Assembly: GCA_964631345.1 (NCBI GenBank)
Contig: CAZVWE010000006.1
Location: 31,009-95,008 of the forward strand
DNA: 64,000 bases
From: MGBC163016 sp964631345
Lineage (GTDB): Bacteria; Actinomycetota; Coriobacteriia; Coriobacteriales; Eggerthellaceae
Reading direction: 5' to 3'
A program made the position numbers and the translations under genes. Shown here piece after piece: positions 52,380-61,661 of this stretch (position 1 is the first letter of the stretch; every line of letters starts with the position of its first letter). Below the pieces are notes generated by a model. That model was not told the origin of the DNA and did no database searches. It saw only the letters and a program-made list of their open reading frames with translations.

Positions 52380-53168
52380 TTAAAGAGAAGTCTTGGCATC
52401 GGATATGCGCTTTTTGAGCATTTCGAGACGTTGAAGGTCTTCGTTAGCCATACGAGAATAAAATGAACTTTTATTCTCCAAGTACAACAATTCAAATTCC
52501 ATAGCTAATAAAATTCCATTTAAAATACGTTGCTTATCACAGCTGCTTTGAAAAACTATTTTTCTTGTTTCAAACCTATCAATATAGGGTGACATTTTCA
52601 AAATGAAATCAATAGCATCAAAAGAAATGCCTCCGCCAATACCAACATTGATACCTTTTGCTTTTGCAATTTTTGCCATATTGACTGCAACTTCATAAAT
52701 TCTATCCCCGTTAATTTCTTGTCTCGATAACCCCATCGAAGCGGAAAGGTCAACTCTACCTATCGCGATCGTATTAACGAAACCAGCTCCCGCTTCAAGT
52801 ATTTCATTCAAATTCGCGTTGCAAGTAATAGTTTCGGTATTGATTATCCAATCAATTGAATGGCCGTCCTCTCCATAAACTTTTTCTGCAGCTCCCTTAA
52901 ATTTGGTCATTGCAAAAGGCGTCTCAATCATAGGACCCATAATTCCAGATGCTCCTAGAAGACGGCATTGGTCAAGGTCGCGTACTGCTTCACACCCGCC
53001 AATTTTCACAATGAGATCCATGTCCGCTCTATGTATAGCCTCGTTCAAAATAATCATTTCATCTGTTCTTGAACCTTCAGCTTCAAATTCTGCTTTAACG
53101 GCGATACATCCATAATCATCTCTGAGACGTTTTAGTATTTCGATCATTTGCCTAGTAGTATTGTCCAT
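52380..53168 (-). CDS. HpcH/HpaI aldolase / citrate lyase-family protein
   Basis: A 262-residue TIM-barrel lyase-like protein. It has AVKAEFEAEGSRTDEM near the start, LIVKIGGCEAVRDLDQC, GIMGPMIETPFAM, and IAIGRVDLSASMG with the metal-binding Asp, a pattern of the HpcH/HpaI and citrate-lyase-beta group. It would make or break a C-C bond with a pyruvate-type enolate. Its operon companions are the SDR and the cyclase. AAGGAAT precedes the ATG at 53168. The exact reaction is not predictable. Confidence 0.78.
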   Translation of the reverse strand: MDNTTRQMIEILKRLRDDYGCIAVKAEFEAEGSRTDEMIILNEAIHRADMDLIVKIGGCEAVRDLDQCRLLGASGIMGPMIETPFAMTKFKGAAEKVYGEDGHSIDWIINTETITCNANLNEILEAGAGFVNTIAIGRVDLSASMGLSRQEINGDRIYEVAVNMAKIAKAKGINVGIGGGISFDAIDFILKMSPYIDRFETRKIVFQSSCDKQRILNGILLAMEFELLYLENKSSFYSRMANEDLQRLEMLKKRISDAKTSL

Positions 53169-53206
53169 TGCTATTCCTTTTAATCGCGATTTTATGCTCT
53201 TAATGC

Positions 53207-54175
53207 TCAGCTCTCATCTATATTAATGGAATCTCTTATGACATATTGTGGAGCACGATTAAGACTTATATAAATCCTGCCTATATATTCTCCCAGCAAA
53301 CCCAACATAAGCATTAATACACCACCAATAAAAAGCAAAATGGCGATGATCGAACTATATCCCGCAAGAATAGAAGGATCTAATATCTTTCTGAGCGCAA
53401 CAAAACAGCCGAACACAAATCCTAACAAAGCTAAAATAGCGCCCACCATAGATGCTAACCGTAAAGGTTTGACTGAAAAAGACGTAAATCCGTTCAACCA
53501 TAATGATATTAGTCTAGAAAGAGAATATCCAGAAACACCTTCTAGACGCTCCCGATGTTTAACTTCAACATTCGAAACTTTATGCGTCGTTCTAAGGACA
53601 AGTCCCTCTAAAAATGTATAAGGATTTTCGTAACGAACTATTTCGTCTATCACGAAACGTTTACATGCAAAAAAGCTACTGCCTTTCATTCCCTTATCGG
53701 CGCCAAGCATAACTTCGCACATTTTAGATGTGAAATTGCTTCCCAAGTTTCTAATGATGCCATGTTTTTTGTCAGAATATGATGCATACACAGCATCGAC
53801 ATCGTCATTAATCGCATCAATCAGAGTATAGAATTCGGACGCAGGGGTTTGACCATCATCGTCAAGACAAATAATGATATCTCCAGTAACAGCTCGATAG
53901 CCCGCCATTATTGCATTATGTTGCCCGAAGTTTTTCGCCAAATTTAGAGCTTTAATATTTTCATTTCCTTTAGCTCTAGCTACTAATACATCCCATACGT
54001 TGTCTGGTGAGCAATCATTTACACAAATTATTTCGTAGTCATCATCACTGCTCACAGTCCCAACAATTTCATCTAGCACATAATCAATAGTATGCTCAGA
54101 TCTAAAACAAGGAATAACAAAAGAGATCTTCCTCTTTTTAGTTTCACTATTTACCACTTTTTGAATCTGAGTCAT
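53207..54175 (-). CDS. GtrB/DPM-like polyprenyl-phosphate glycosyltransferase with two TM helices
   Basis: A 322-residue GT2 enzyme with ISFVIPCFRSEHTIDYVLDEI, ICVNDCSPDN, NLAKNFGQHNAIMAGY and ICLDDDGQTPASEF, then two C-terminal membrane helices (about 237-260 and 268-295) ending LLGEYIGRIYISLNRAPQYVI. This is the GtrB/ArnC architecture, which attaches a sugar to undecaprenyl phosphate at the inner face. The GT-C-like protein at 49.3 kb could use the product. The start directly follows the stop of the epimerase gene. Confidence 0.88.
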   Translation of the reverse strand: MTQIQKVVNSETKKRKISFVIPCFRSEHTIDYVLDEIVGTVSSDDDYEIICVNDCSPDNVWDVLVARAKGNENIKALNLAKNFGQHNAIMAGYRAVTGDIIICLDDDGQTPASEFYTLIDAINDDVDAVYASYSDKKHGIIRNLGSNFTSKMCEVMLGADKGMKGSSFFACKRFVIDEIVRYENPYTFLEGLVLRTTHKVSNVEVKHRERLEGVSGYSLSRLISLWLNGFTSFSVKPLRLASMVGAILALLGFVFGCFVALRKILDPSILAGYSSIIAILLFIGGVLMLMLGLLGEYIGRIYISLNRAPQYVIRDSINIDES

Positions 54176-55104
54176 TTAAATATCACAGACTTTCATATTC
54201 GAAGCTAAATCATTAATACAAAAATCAATGTCTTTTTCCGGAACATATCCGATATCGGCCATTATTTTTTCTAATGATACATCCCAAACATAATCGTCCA
54301 TTGGATCATCTATTCCATTGAAGTATATTTCTGAATTAGAACCTAGAACCTCAATGCACCTTCTTGCTAAATCTTCGTTTGATATAAGATTAAAACTCGA
54401 AAGATTATAAACTCCTTCAGCATTAGCAGTTAAAGCCTTGAATATCGCTTGTGATATGTCATTAACGTGAATATAGGTTTGCTTACGTGTCCCTTTTCCG
54501 TATAGTTCAATTCTTTTATTATTTAAGGCATGCGATACAAAAACTGGAAATATGGTTTTTGGATTCACACCAACTCCTACTGGAGAAGAAATTCTAAAAC
54601 TGATCGTTTTTAGTCCGAGGTATTTCGACGCATAATCAGCTAAGAGTTCCTGCGTTCTTTTCGTAACGTGATAAACCGTTGGTGGGTCAATACTGTGTTT
54701 TTCAGTAATAGGATGCATGAGAGGCTTTCCTATAACGGGCAAACTTGATAATTGTATAAAGGTTGGAACGCTATTATTTTCACAAAATTCTAAAAGNNNN
54801 NNNNNNCTAAAAGTCTTTGAGTTCCCCCGCAGTTGTTTTCAACAACTTCAACAGTAAAAGGCTCTTTACGCATATCAGCAGCTAAATGTACGACTGCATT
54901 TAAGTGATCAAAACCCAGATCAATTAACTCGTTTGGGATATTGTTGATATCATTTGATGCGAGATTGCATTTTATATACGCTTGGCAATTTGATTTAGAT
55001 TTTTCCGATCTGCCTAATCCAATAACGTTAATTCCATGGTTGGATAAATAATCACATACATGCGAACCTATAAAACCGTTAGATCCTGTTACAAGAGTGT
55101 TCAT
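54176..55104 (-). CDS. NAD-dependent epimerase/dehydratase, split by an assembly gap
   Basis: An extended-SDR sugar epimerase or reductase. The N-terminal part (54807-55104) has MNTLVTGSNGFIGSHVCDYL, VHLAADM and NNCGGTQRLL. The C-terminal part (54176-54796) continues LLEFCENNSVPTFIQLSSLPV, then VYHVTKRTQELL with the Y-x3-K pair and RISSPVGVGVNP. Ten Ns at 54797-54806 separate them, and CTAAAAG occurs on both sides. Removing the Ns and one copy of that 7-mer (17 bases) gives one continuous frame of 303 residues with a sensible sequence across the join. It is probably intact in the genome. Candidate reactions are UDP-sugar 4-epimerisation or a CDP-dideoxy-sugar reduction. Confidence 0.85.
54797..54806. 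other. Assembly gap of ten Ns
   Basis: A scaffold gap. The 7-mer ctaaaag lies at 54790-54796 and again at 54807-54813, as if two contig ends that overlap by 7 bases were joined with a default N spacer. Confidence 0.95.
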
Positions 55105-55112
55105 AAAATAAT

Positions 55113-56300
55113 TTAATCCTCTAATTCAATATGTATGCGATCATTGATGTTTGATAATACATTATCCATTTCCTCACGATTATCGTATTCGTAATAAATA
55201 TAGGCAATGCGTTCGTTCAGAAAATCAGTTATCTTTTCACCTTCATTTATTATTTCTATCTTTTTGAATATATGTTCAGCCAGATCACTATCTATGCTAT
55301 AAGACCTCAAAGTTCCATTGCTCTTAGCCATGATTCCATGATGACCGACGTACTTCGCCCTGGGTTCGCCAATCTGAAGATTACTCAATTCCATTCCTGT
55401 TTCAGCTCTAACCAATGCCTCTTCCCAAGGAAAACCTGTACTTGCATGAGCCACGGTAAGATACTGATTGCCCAGACATCTCCTCATCGCCTCTATAACA
55501 AAAGGCTTCCCATCTTTTACGATATATTGCATTGTGAACATTCCATCGACCAGCCCTAACTGAAGGGCTATTTTTTGAATAAATCCATGTAGTTCATTTT
55601 GTATTGCTTCAATGCCCATAGCTGGCAATGTCTCAGATTGAATTAAATAAGGATTAATAGGCGAATAGACATCGTTGCTTACGGATGCTATGACTTTTCC
55701 ATTATGCAAAAATGTGACAATGCTCTGTTGGATGCCTTCGATAAAGGGTTCAATCACAATTTTTTTACTACGTGATTTTGAAAAAGCATTATCTACTGCA
55801 ATAACCGCGGCTTCGTAATCATCTGCGCGCATGATTCCTTTGCCACCTGTTAAATCAACTGCCTTCACGATGATTGGATACTCAACATCGTGTAAGTGCC
55901 AAAGCGCTTTTTCATAGTCAGAGAATGCTATTGATACTGGACAGCGTATACCAATATCTTGTATGAAGGTTTTAAATTGATCCTTATTGTGCAGTAAGCT
56001 AGCATTTTCATAACTGTCATGCCCCTGCCAACCCATTTCTTCTGCGACAAAAGATGCAGTCAAGACCCCGAAATCATTAGCGCATGCAACTATACAATCA
56101 ATATTGTTTTTTTGCACAATTTCGAGTATTTCTTTTTCATCTGAATAGTCTGCGCAAATATATTCATCTGCATAACTATGCCCAATTAAAGATGGATTAT
56201 TCCCCGTAGTAACAACATAAAATCCTAACTGTTGCGCTGCTTGAATAATCGTAATCTCACTATGACTCCCGTTTAATATTAATAACTTTTTCTTATCCAT
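55113..56300 (-). CDS. ATP-grasp enzyme of the carbamoyl-phosphate-synthase-like group
   Basis: A 395-residue ATP-grasp ligase. It has an N-terminal Rossmann-like domain (LLILNGSHSEITIIQAAQQLGF), then the ATP-grasp core with YPIIVKAVDLTGGKGI (ATP-binding Lys and loop), VIEPFIEG and PFVIEAMRRCLGN (metal-binding Glu). Such enzymes form acyl-phosphate intermediates and join a carboxylate to an amine or thiol. In a polysaccharide cluster this suggests amide-linked decoration, for example of an amino sugar, but no substrate can be assigned. It sits 8 bases from the epimerase gene in the same operon. Confidence 0.82.
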   Translation of the reverse strand: MDKKKLLILNGSHSEITIIQAAQQLGFYVVTTGNNPSLIGHSYADEYICADYSDEKEILEIVQKNNIDCIVACANDFGVLTASFVAEEMGWQGHDSYENASLLHNKDQFKTFIQDIGIRCPVSIAFSDYEKALWHLHDVEYPIIVKAVDLTGGKGIMRADDYEAAVIAVDNAFSKSRSKKIVIEPFIEGIQQSIVTFLHNGKVIASVSNDVYSPINPYLIQSETLPAMGIEAIQNELHGFIQKIALQLGLVDGMFTMQYIVKDGKPFVIEAMRRCLGNQYLTVAHASTGFPWEEALVRAETGMELSNLQIGEPRAKYVGHHGIMAKSNGTLRSYSIDSDLAEHIFKKIEIINEGEKITDFLNERIAYIYYEYDNREEMDNVLSNINDRIHIELED

Positions 56301-56320
56301 ATTGGTACTCGAATCGTTAT

Positions 56321-57340
56321 CTAATTCTTATTGCTAAGCTTGTCTTGCTTTTTATACCATCGACTATGCATCGTTTTTCTCAGGGCTTCATAAATAAACT
56401 CAGGAAAATGTTTATAAGCAAAATGTTGCAATCTGAAAACAACGTCTCTTTTCATTGGAGTTTTGTCGTTTATACTCCAAGGAGTATATTCTAGATACTT
56501 GTCAAAAAGATCCGAATAAGGATGCTCGTTATCGATTTCCCATGGCCGCCCAGTCATCCCACCAAAACAGTGGATAATGCTTGGTGATTCTTCCAATGTT
56601 CTTTCTACATAAGAAGTCTTATAGAATGTTTTCTCAGTTAGACCATACATTTTTATAATCTTCTCTGCTCCGTATACTTTAATTACAGAATAAAAATTGA
56701 ACTTTAGATTTAGCTGCTCTATTTGTTCATAAAAGAGAACATTGAGCAAATCTTGGTCTACCACAGCATAGTTTCTATCAGAGTTCACGATGTGATCCAG
56801 AATGATGTTTTCGCAATCATAAAATTGCCACTTTTTTACGTTCAAAAACATTACCCCGGCATTGTAATAGGGCCTATCAACTGAAATGCCTATTATTTCC
56901 TTATAATCTGAAATCAGCAGATCGAGCGCCGCGGCAAGAATACAGTCATCATCTAATTCAAGATTCAATAATTCACTTAATGAACCATCAACTAGAGTGT
57001 CCCCATCTAGATATAAAACATAATCATCAGGCAAATCAAGCATATTCATAGCAAACAATTTGTAATATGTTGCATATGATCCATGGTAAGGTTTCAGTCC
57101 TAAGCTAATTAATTTTTCTCTAATACTGTCTGTATTAATTATTTCAAGGTTGCGCTCGAAGCTTGAGCATATATCGTCTATTTTCTTTAAATTCTCTTCA
57201 GAAATATTGTCATTTAGTAAATAGAAATTAATCGTCTCAATATCTCTATTGTTTGCGCATAATGAAGCCATTGATACAGCTGTAGGCATAGAATATGCAT
57301 CGCTGCTCTGATAAAGCACATTTAGGTTTTTTCTCGACAT
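56321..57340 (-). CDS. Family 8 glycosyltransferase
   Basis: A 339-residue GT8 retaining glycosyltransferase like those that add glucose or galactose in lipopolysaccharide. It starts LNVLYQSSDAYSMPTAVSMASLCANN, has YLDGDTLVDGSL with the DxD metal motif (about 92-104), YYNAGVMFLNVKKW, and a late HCFGGMTGRPW, equivalent to the family's H-x2-G-x2-KPW. It is flanked by the ATP-grasp and epimerase genes in an apparently continuous minus-strand operon. Confidence 0.89.
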   Translation of the reverse strand: MSRKNLNVLYQSSDAYSMPTAVSMASLCANNRDIETINFYLLNDNISEENLKKIDDICSSFERNLEIINTDSIREKLISLGLKPYHGSYATYYKLFAMNMLDLPDDYVLYLDGDTLVDGSLSELLNLELDDDCILAAALDLLISDYKEIIGISVDRPYYNAGVMFLNVKKWQFYDCENIILDHIVNSDRNYAVVDQDLLNVLFYEQIEQLNLKFNFYSVIKVYGAEKIIKMYGLTEKTFYKTSYVERTLEESPSIIHCFGGMTGRPWEIDNEHPYSDLFDKYLEYTPWSINDKTPMKRDVVFRLQHFAYKHFPEFIYEALRKTMHSRWYKKQDKLSNKN

Positions 57341-57402
57341 TTGTTATCCCTAAAGTCGCAATTCATATTTTCAAATTATCTCTAATAATAATTTCAGAAC
57401 GA

Positions 57403-58344
57403 TCAACAGAATTCAGATTCTTTCAAATAATTGTTCAAGAGAAGAATGCCCTGGCGAAAATCAATTCGTTCTTCGAAGTCCGTGTCACTACATAAAGATG
57501 CGTTCGAAAAATCCGATTCTGATAAATATGTACCTTCTAGCTCTATCTCACCAAATCCCAACATGGTTTCAGGAGAGACTGCATCACGCATTTCAATGAT
57601 GTAATCATGTAATGGCCGAACATCAGATGTACCTATTATATATTGGTGAAATGGTTGTCCTTTTTCTGCAACCATCCTGAATGCCCTTGCACATTCGCTC
57701 ACATAGATGAAGTTATAGAGCTGGTCACCTTTTGTTAGCTTTGGTACTTCGCCACGTAATAATTGCCTTATTAGAGTATTAATCAAACGGTGCGATTTTT
57801 CACCTGGACCAAATGCATTCGTAATTCGAGGCCATAAAAAATCTATTCCAAGTTCATTAGCTTTTATCTCGCACACATAATGAGTAAATAGCTTTGCTGC
57901 TTTATAATTTGTACACTTCAAATAACCTAGAGGATCTACTTCCATTTCATGAATGCATTCAATTTCATGTATACTCCCCGCACCGATAAATCTTTTACAG
58001 CCTAATAACTTAGCTATGTTTAGTGCGCATAATGAACCTTTTATATTGTTGAATTGACATTCAATATTATTTGCGTTGTGCCCTGATACTCCGCTCCATG
58101 CCAAATGAAAGAAGTAATCGGCCTCATCGATAGAATTAGCTAATACATCGAAATTCATATCCTTGCATAACACGAAAGATGTATTTTTGAGTTCAGGAAA
58201 TTGAAAGAGCACTTTTTCTTTTGATTCTAGAGTTCTAACAACGGCAATTACGTCATATCCAGCAGAATCAAGTTCTTCAACAATATAACGTCCGATAAAC
58301 CCAGAAGCGCCAGTAACTATTGCACGCATTTTATAATCACTCAT
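57403..58344 (-). CDS. NAD(P)-dependent sugar epimerase/reductase, RfbJ-like candidate
   Basis: A 313-residue extended SDR: VTGASGFIGRYIVEEL (about 10-25), FFHLAWSG, IGAGSIHE, and YLKCTNYKAAKLF, which carries the Y-x3-K-type pair, followed by WPRITNAFGPGEKSHRLI. It lies immediately downstream of rfbH, 20 bases away. That placement is where CDP-abequose or CDP-paratose synthases (RfbJ/RfbS) occur in 3,6-dideoxyhexose clusters. I infer that it reduces the CDP-4-keto-3,6-dideoxy intermediate. The start is 58344 or the in-frame ATG at 58329. Confidence 0.8.
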   Translation of the reverse strand: MSDYKMRAIVTGASGFIGRYIVEELDSAGYDVIAVVRTLESKEKVLFQFPELKNTSFVLCKDMNFDVLANSIDEADYFFHLAWSGVSGHNANNIECQFNNIKGSLCALNIAKLLGCKRFIGAGSIHEIECIHEMEVDPLGYLKCTNYKAAKLFTHYVCEIKANELGIDFLWPRITNAFGPGEKSHRLINTLIRQLLRGEVPKLTKGDQLYNFIYVSECARAFRMVAEKGQPFHQYIIGTSDVRPLHDYIIEMRDAVSPETMLGFGEIELEGTYLSESDFSNASLCSDTDFEERIDFRQGILLLNNYLKESEFC

Positions 58345-58364
58345 TTGCGTTTCATTGTAAAAAC

Positions 58365-59696
58365 TTACTCAACTGCACCTTTAATAACATCTATCATCCG
58401 CTCAACATCAATTTCTGTTAATCCAGGATAAACGCCAACCCAAAAAGTATCATGCATGACTTTATCAGTGTTGATTAGATTTCCAGCAATCCTATAAAGA
58501 TCAGTACCTCGAATTGCATCGAAGCATGGATGAGCAATCATATTTCCAGAAAACAGCCTCCTAGTTTGTATCCCCTGAGATTCAATTTTTTTACTCACGT
58601 TAGTCGCATTGATGCCATCCCTGCAAGTTACAGCAAAACCAAACCAAGAAGGATTAGAATTCGGGCATCTTTCAGGGAGAATCAATTTATCGCTTAATAC
58701 ATTTAATTCTTTTTTAAAAGTCTCCCAATTACTTCGTCTCTTTTCTATGAAGCTAGGCAGTTTTTGCAATTGGGCGCACCCAATTGCGGCTTGCATATCA
58801 GTAACTTTGAGGTTATATCCGAAATGCGAATATACATACTTATGATCATACCCAAATGGAAGTCGACCAAACTGACCATTAAAACGCTTTCCGCAATGGT
58901 TATCTTCAGCACCTACACATACACAATCACGACCCCAATCACGGTAAGATCGAATTAGCTTATGAAGCAGTTCGTTACTAGTGTAAACGGCTCCACCTTC
59001 ACCCATGGTCATTTGATGCGCGGGATAAAAGCTTGTCGTACCTATATCGCCAATAGTACCGGTTTTTACCTCTTTCCCATCAACTACGTAGGTAGCGCCC
59101 AATGCATCGCAGTTGTCTTCTATCAGCCAAAGATCGTGCTTTTCACAAAAGCTCTTTACAGATGAAAGGTCAAACGGATTGCCAAGTGTATGTGCAAAAA
59201 TTACCGCTTTGGTCTTATCCGACAGGGCATCCTCAAGTTGCTCAATGTCAACATTGTATTGCGGGATAGTAATATCGATAAAAACAGGGATAGCACCGAA
59301 TTGGACTATTGGAGAGACTGTTGTTGGAAAACCTGCGGCTACCGTTATTACTTCATCACCACGCTTGATGGACCTTTCTCCTAATTCGGGAGAGGTTAAT
59401 GCCATAAAGGCTAAGAGGTTAGCAGAAGACCCTGAATTAACAATGCTGATATGTGAAACCCCAAGATATGCTGCAAAATTATGTTCAAACTCTTCGGTAT
59501 ATCTCCCCGCAGTTAGCCAAAAGTCTAACGATGAGTCCACTAAATTATAAAGTTCTTCGCTGTCATAAACCCTACCCGCATACCCAATACGCTCATTTGC
59601 GCCTTTTTGCTTAGGTTTATGAAAAACATTGGCATACTCTTCTACCATGGAGAGTATCTTTCTTCTGGCTTGCTTTTCTGTCATATCTTCAAACAT
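58365..59696 (-). CDS. rfbH: CDP-4-keto-6-deoxyglucose-3-dehydrase (E1)
   Basis: A PMP- and [2Fe-2S]-dependent dehydrase that removes the 3-hydroxyl in 3,6-dideoxyhexose synthesis. The 443-residue protein has an aminotransferase fold of the DegT/DnrJ/EryC1 group. The usual PLP-binding Lys is replaced by His227 in SFYPAHQMTMGEGG, the diagnostic E1 feature. A cysteine cluster, CVCVGAEDNHC (258, 260 and 268), with Cys196 in EDNCDALG, fits the iron-sulfur site. It needs an E3-type reductase (DdhD/RfbI), which I do not see in the window. It follows rfbF and rfbG in order. Confidence 0.94.
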   Translation of the reverse strand: MFEDMTEKQARRKILSMVEEYANVFHKPKQKGANERIGYAGRVYDSEELYNLVDSSLDFWLTAGRYTEEFEHNFAAYLGVSHISIVNSGSSANLLAFMALTSPELGERSIKRGDEVITVAAGFPTTVSPIVQFGAIPVFIDITIPQYNVDIEQLEDALSDKTKAVIFAHTLGNPFDLSSVKSFCEKHDLWLIEDNCDALGATYVVDGKEVKTGTIGDIGTTSFYPAHQMTMGEGGAVYTSNELLHKLIRSYRDWGRDCVCVGAEDNHCGKRFNGQFGRLPFGYDHKYVYSHFGYNLKVTDMQAAIGCAQLQKLPSFIEKRRSNWETFKKELNVLSDKLILPERCPNSNPSWFGFAVTCRDGINATNVSKKIESQGIQTRRLFSGNMIAHPCFDAIRGTDLYRIAGNLINTDKVMHDTFWVGVYPGLTEIDVERMIDVIKGAVE

Positions 59697-59730
59697 ATAC
59701 TTAGTAAATCCTTTCTAAATATTAATAAAG

Positions 59731-60798
59731 TTAAATAGCGAAATCCGAGATGAAAGATTTTATTTGGTCATCCATTACCGTGGATACGTTGATTCCATTC
59801 ATCCATTCTTTTGTCCATATAACAGTGTTTTGAATTGCTTTTTCAATATCCCAGACAGGACTCCAATTAAGAATGGTTTTTGCTTTCATGCAATCTAGCT
59901 TGAGGGTATTTGCTTCCCTGGGTCCATTGTCAGATTGTATTTTCCAAGTAAACGAATCGCCCCAATGCTTAGAAAATAATCGTACAAGATCGCTTGTAGT
60001 TACGCAGTCTTGCTCATCGGGACCGATATTATAACTACCCGCAAAACTATTATCCTCAAGTTGCAATAAGCAAATTTTAAGATATGCAAAAAGAGGATCC
60101 AGAACGTGTTGGTATGGGCGGATCGAGTTTGGATTTCTAATGATCAAATCTTCATTATTTATTACCGATTTAACACAATCAGGAATTATCCGATCTTTTG
60201 AAAAATCTCCTCCACCTATTACGTTCCCAGCTCGAGCCGTAGAAATTGCTATGGGTGAATTTTGAAAAAAGGAATATAGATATGATTCAGTTACCAACTC
60301 AGAACATGATTTCGAATTTGAGTAAGGATCTAAACCACCAAGAGCATCATTTTCCCTATACCCCCACACCCAATCATTATTTTTATAAACTTTATCTGTC
60401 GTGACATTTAAGAAAGATTTCACCGATTCTACGCTACGAACTGCATCTAGAATATTCACAGTTCCCATTACATTAGTTTCGTATGTTGTAAAAGGATCTT
60501 TATAGGATTCCCTCACAAGTGGTTGAGCTGCCATATGAATAACAATATCCGGCTGAAACTCTTTAACAGTGTTAATGAGTAAGTTTCTATCCCGAATGTC
60601 GCCTATGGTACTTGCAAGATTATCTGAAAAACTACATGTCTCAAATAAGTTCGGATTCGTTGACGGCTCGAGTGCATATCCATGAATTTCAGCACCAAAA
60701 TAATCAAGGATTTTGCAAAGCCATGACCCTTTGAATCCCGTATGCCCCGTTATAAAGAATTTATGCTCAGCTATTGAATTTAAAATGCTAGATGCCAT
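59731..60798 (-). CDS. rfbG: CDP-glucose 4,6-dehydratase
   Basis: Converts CDP-glucose to CDP-4-keto-6-deoxyglucose. The protein is 355 residues from the ATG at 60798, chosen because AGGAGAAG lies about 7 bases upstream; the longer TTG start at 60819 would contain that site. Motifs are ITGHTGFKGSWL (NAD binding), HMAAQPLVRESY, NVTTDKVYKN, PYSNSKSCSELV (Y-x3-K) and TARAGNVIGGGDF, all characteristic of RfbG/DdhB. It is the middle gene of rfbF-rfbG-rfbH. Confidence 0.95.
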   Translation of the reverse strand: MASSILNSIAEHKFFITGHTGFKGSWLCKILDYFGAEIHGYALEPSTNPNLFETCSFSDNLASTIGDIRDRNLLINTVKEFQPDIVIHMAAQPLVRESYKDPFTTYETNVMGTVNILDAVRSVESVKSFLNVTTDKVYKNNDWVWGYRENDALGGLDPYSNSKSCSELVTESYLYSFFQNSPIAISTARAGNVIGGGDFSKDRIIPDCVKSVINNEDLIIRNPNSIRPYQHVLDPLFAYLKICLLQLEDNSFAGSYNIGPDEQDCVTTSDLVRLFSKHWGDSFTWKIQSDNGPREANTLKLDCMKAKTILNWSPVWDIEKAIQNTVIWTKEWMNGINVSTVMDDQIKSFISDFAI

Positions 60799-60843
60799 TA
60801 CGAACTTCTCCTGATTCAAGGCATAAAAATGTATAGCCTTTAA

Positions 60844-61623
60844 TTACCATATTTTCCAAGGTGCCGCACCAGTTTCCCAGATTTCTTCAAGCAGTTTTTT
60901 GTCTCTTGGAGTATCCATGGGCTGCCAGAACCCAATATGCCTATATGCAGCCAAATTGTTATTCTGCGCTAGGTTTTCAAGAGTGATTTTTGAAAAATCG
61001 TCTTCATCAAGCAGTGGTTGTTCGAAGATCTCCGGTTCAACTACCATAAAACCACCATTAACTGCCTGTTCATCAGAGTCGTCTTTTTCTCTAAATGCAG
61101 ATACTATGCCATTTTCATCAATTTCAAGAATTCCAAATCGTTGAGCCATATTAACACCAGTCAATGTGACTGTTTTTCCTGCCTTTTTATGGAATTCCAA
61201 GAGCTTGTCTAAATCCACATTAGATAGACCATCACCATAAGTGAGCATAAAAGGCTCATCTTTTACATATTCATGAATTCTACGAATGCGCCCAGCTGTT
61301 AAAGTATCTACACCTGTATCTGCTATGGTTACACTCCATGGCTCAGCTTTTGTATCATGAACAATCATGCTGCCTTTACTTTTATCTCTGTAATCAAAAG
61401 TTACATCTGAGGAATGAAGATAATAATTTGCAAAAAACTCTTTAATTATATGCTGTTTATAACCAGCACAGATAATGAAGTCGTTGTACCCGAATTCTGA
61501 GTAATACTTCATAATGTGCCAAAGAATAGGTTGAGCCCCTATTTCAATCATAGGTTTTGGCTTTAAATGACTTTCTTCGCAGATTCTTGAACCAAATCCT
61601 CCAGCTAAAATAACCACTTTCAT
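60844..61623 (-). CDS. rfbF: Glucose-1-phosphate cytidylyltransferase
   Basis: Makes CDP-glucose from CTP and glucose-1-phosphate, the first step of the CDP-dideoxysugar route. The 259-residue length is normal. Motifs are VVILAGGFGSRI, LKPKPMIEIGAQPILWHIMKYY, the LTYGDGLSNVDL metal motif and GFMVVEPEIF. It starts the three-gene pathway block and follows the flippase gene by 38 bases. Confidence 0.95.
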   Translation of the reverse strand: MKVVILAGGFGSRICEESHLKPKPMIEIGAQPILWHIMKYYSEFGYNDFIICAGYKQHIIKEFFANYYLHSSDVTFDYRDKSKGSMIVHDTKAEPWSVTIADTGVDTLTAGRIRRIHEYVKDEPFMLTYGDGLSNVDLDKLLEFHKKAGKTVTLTGVNMAQRFGILEIDENGIVSAFREKDDSDEQAVNGGFMVVEPEIFEQPLLDEDDFSKITLENLAQNNNLAAYRHIGFWQPMDTPRDKKLLEEIWETGAAPWKIW

Positions 61624-61661
61624 GTGTAAAGAAGCTCCTTTTTGTATACCCTTGTTAGATC

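Noticed and set aside
54176..54742. A separate short epimerase starting MPVIGKP
   Set aside because: That start is an artefact of the N-gap; the sequence upstream of it continues the same protein.
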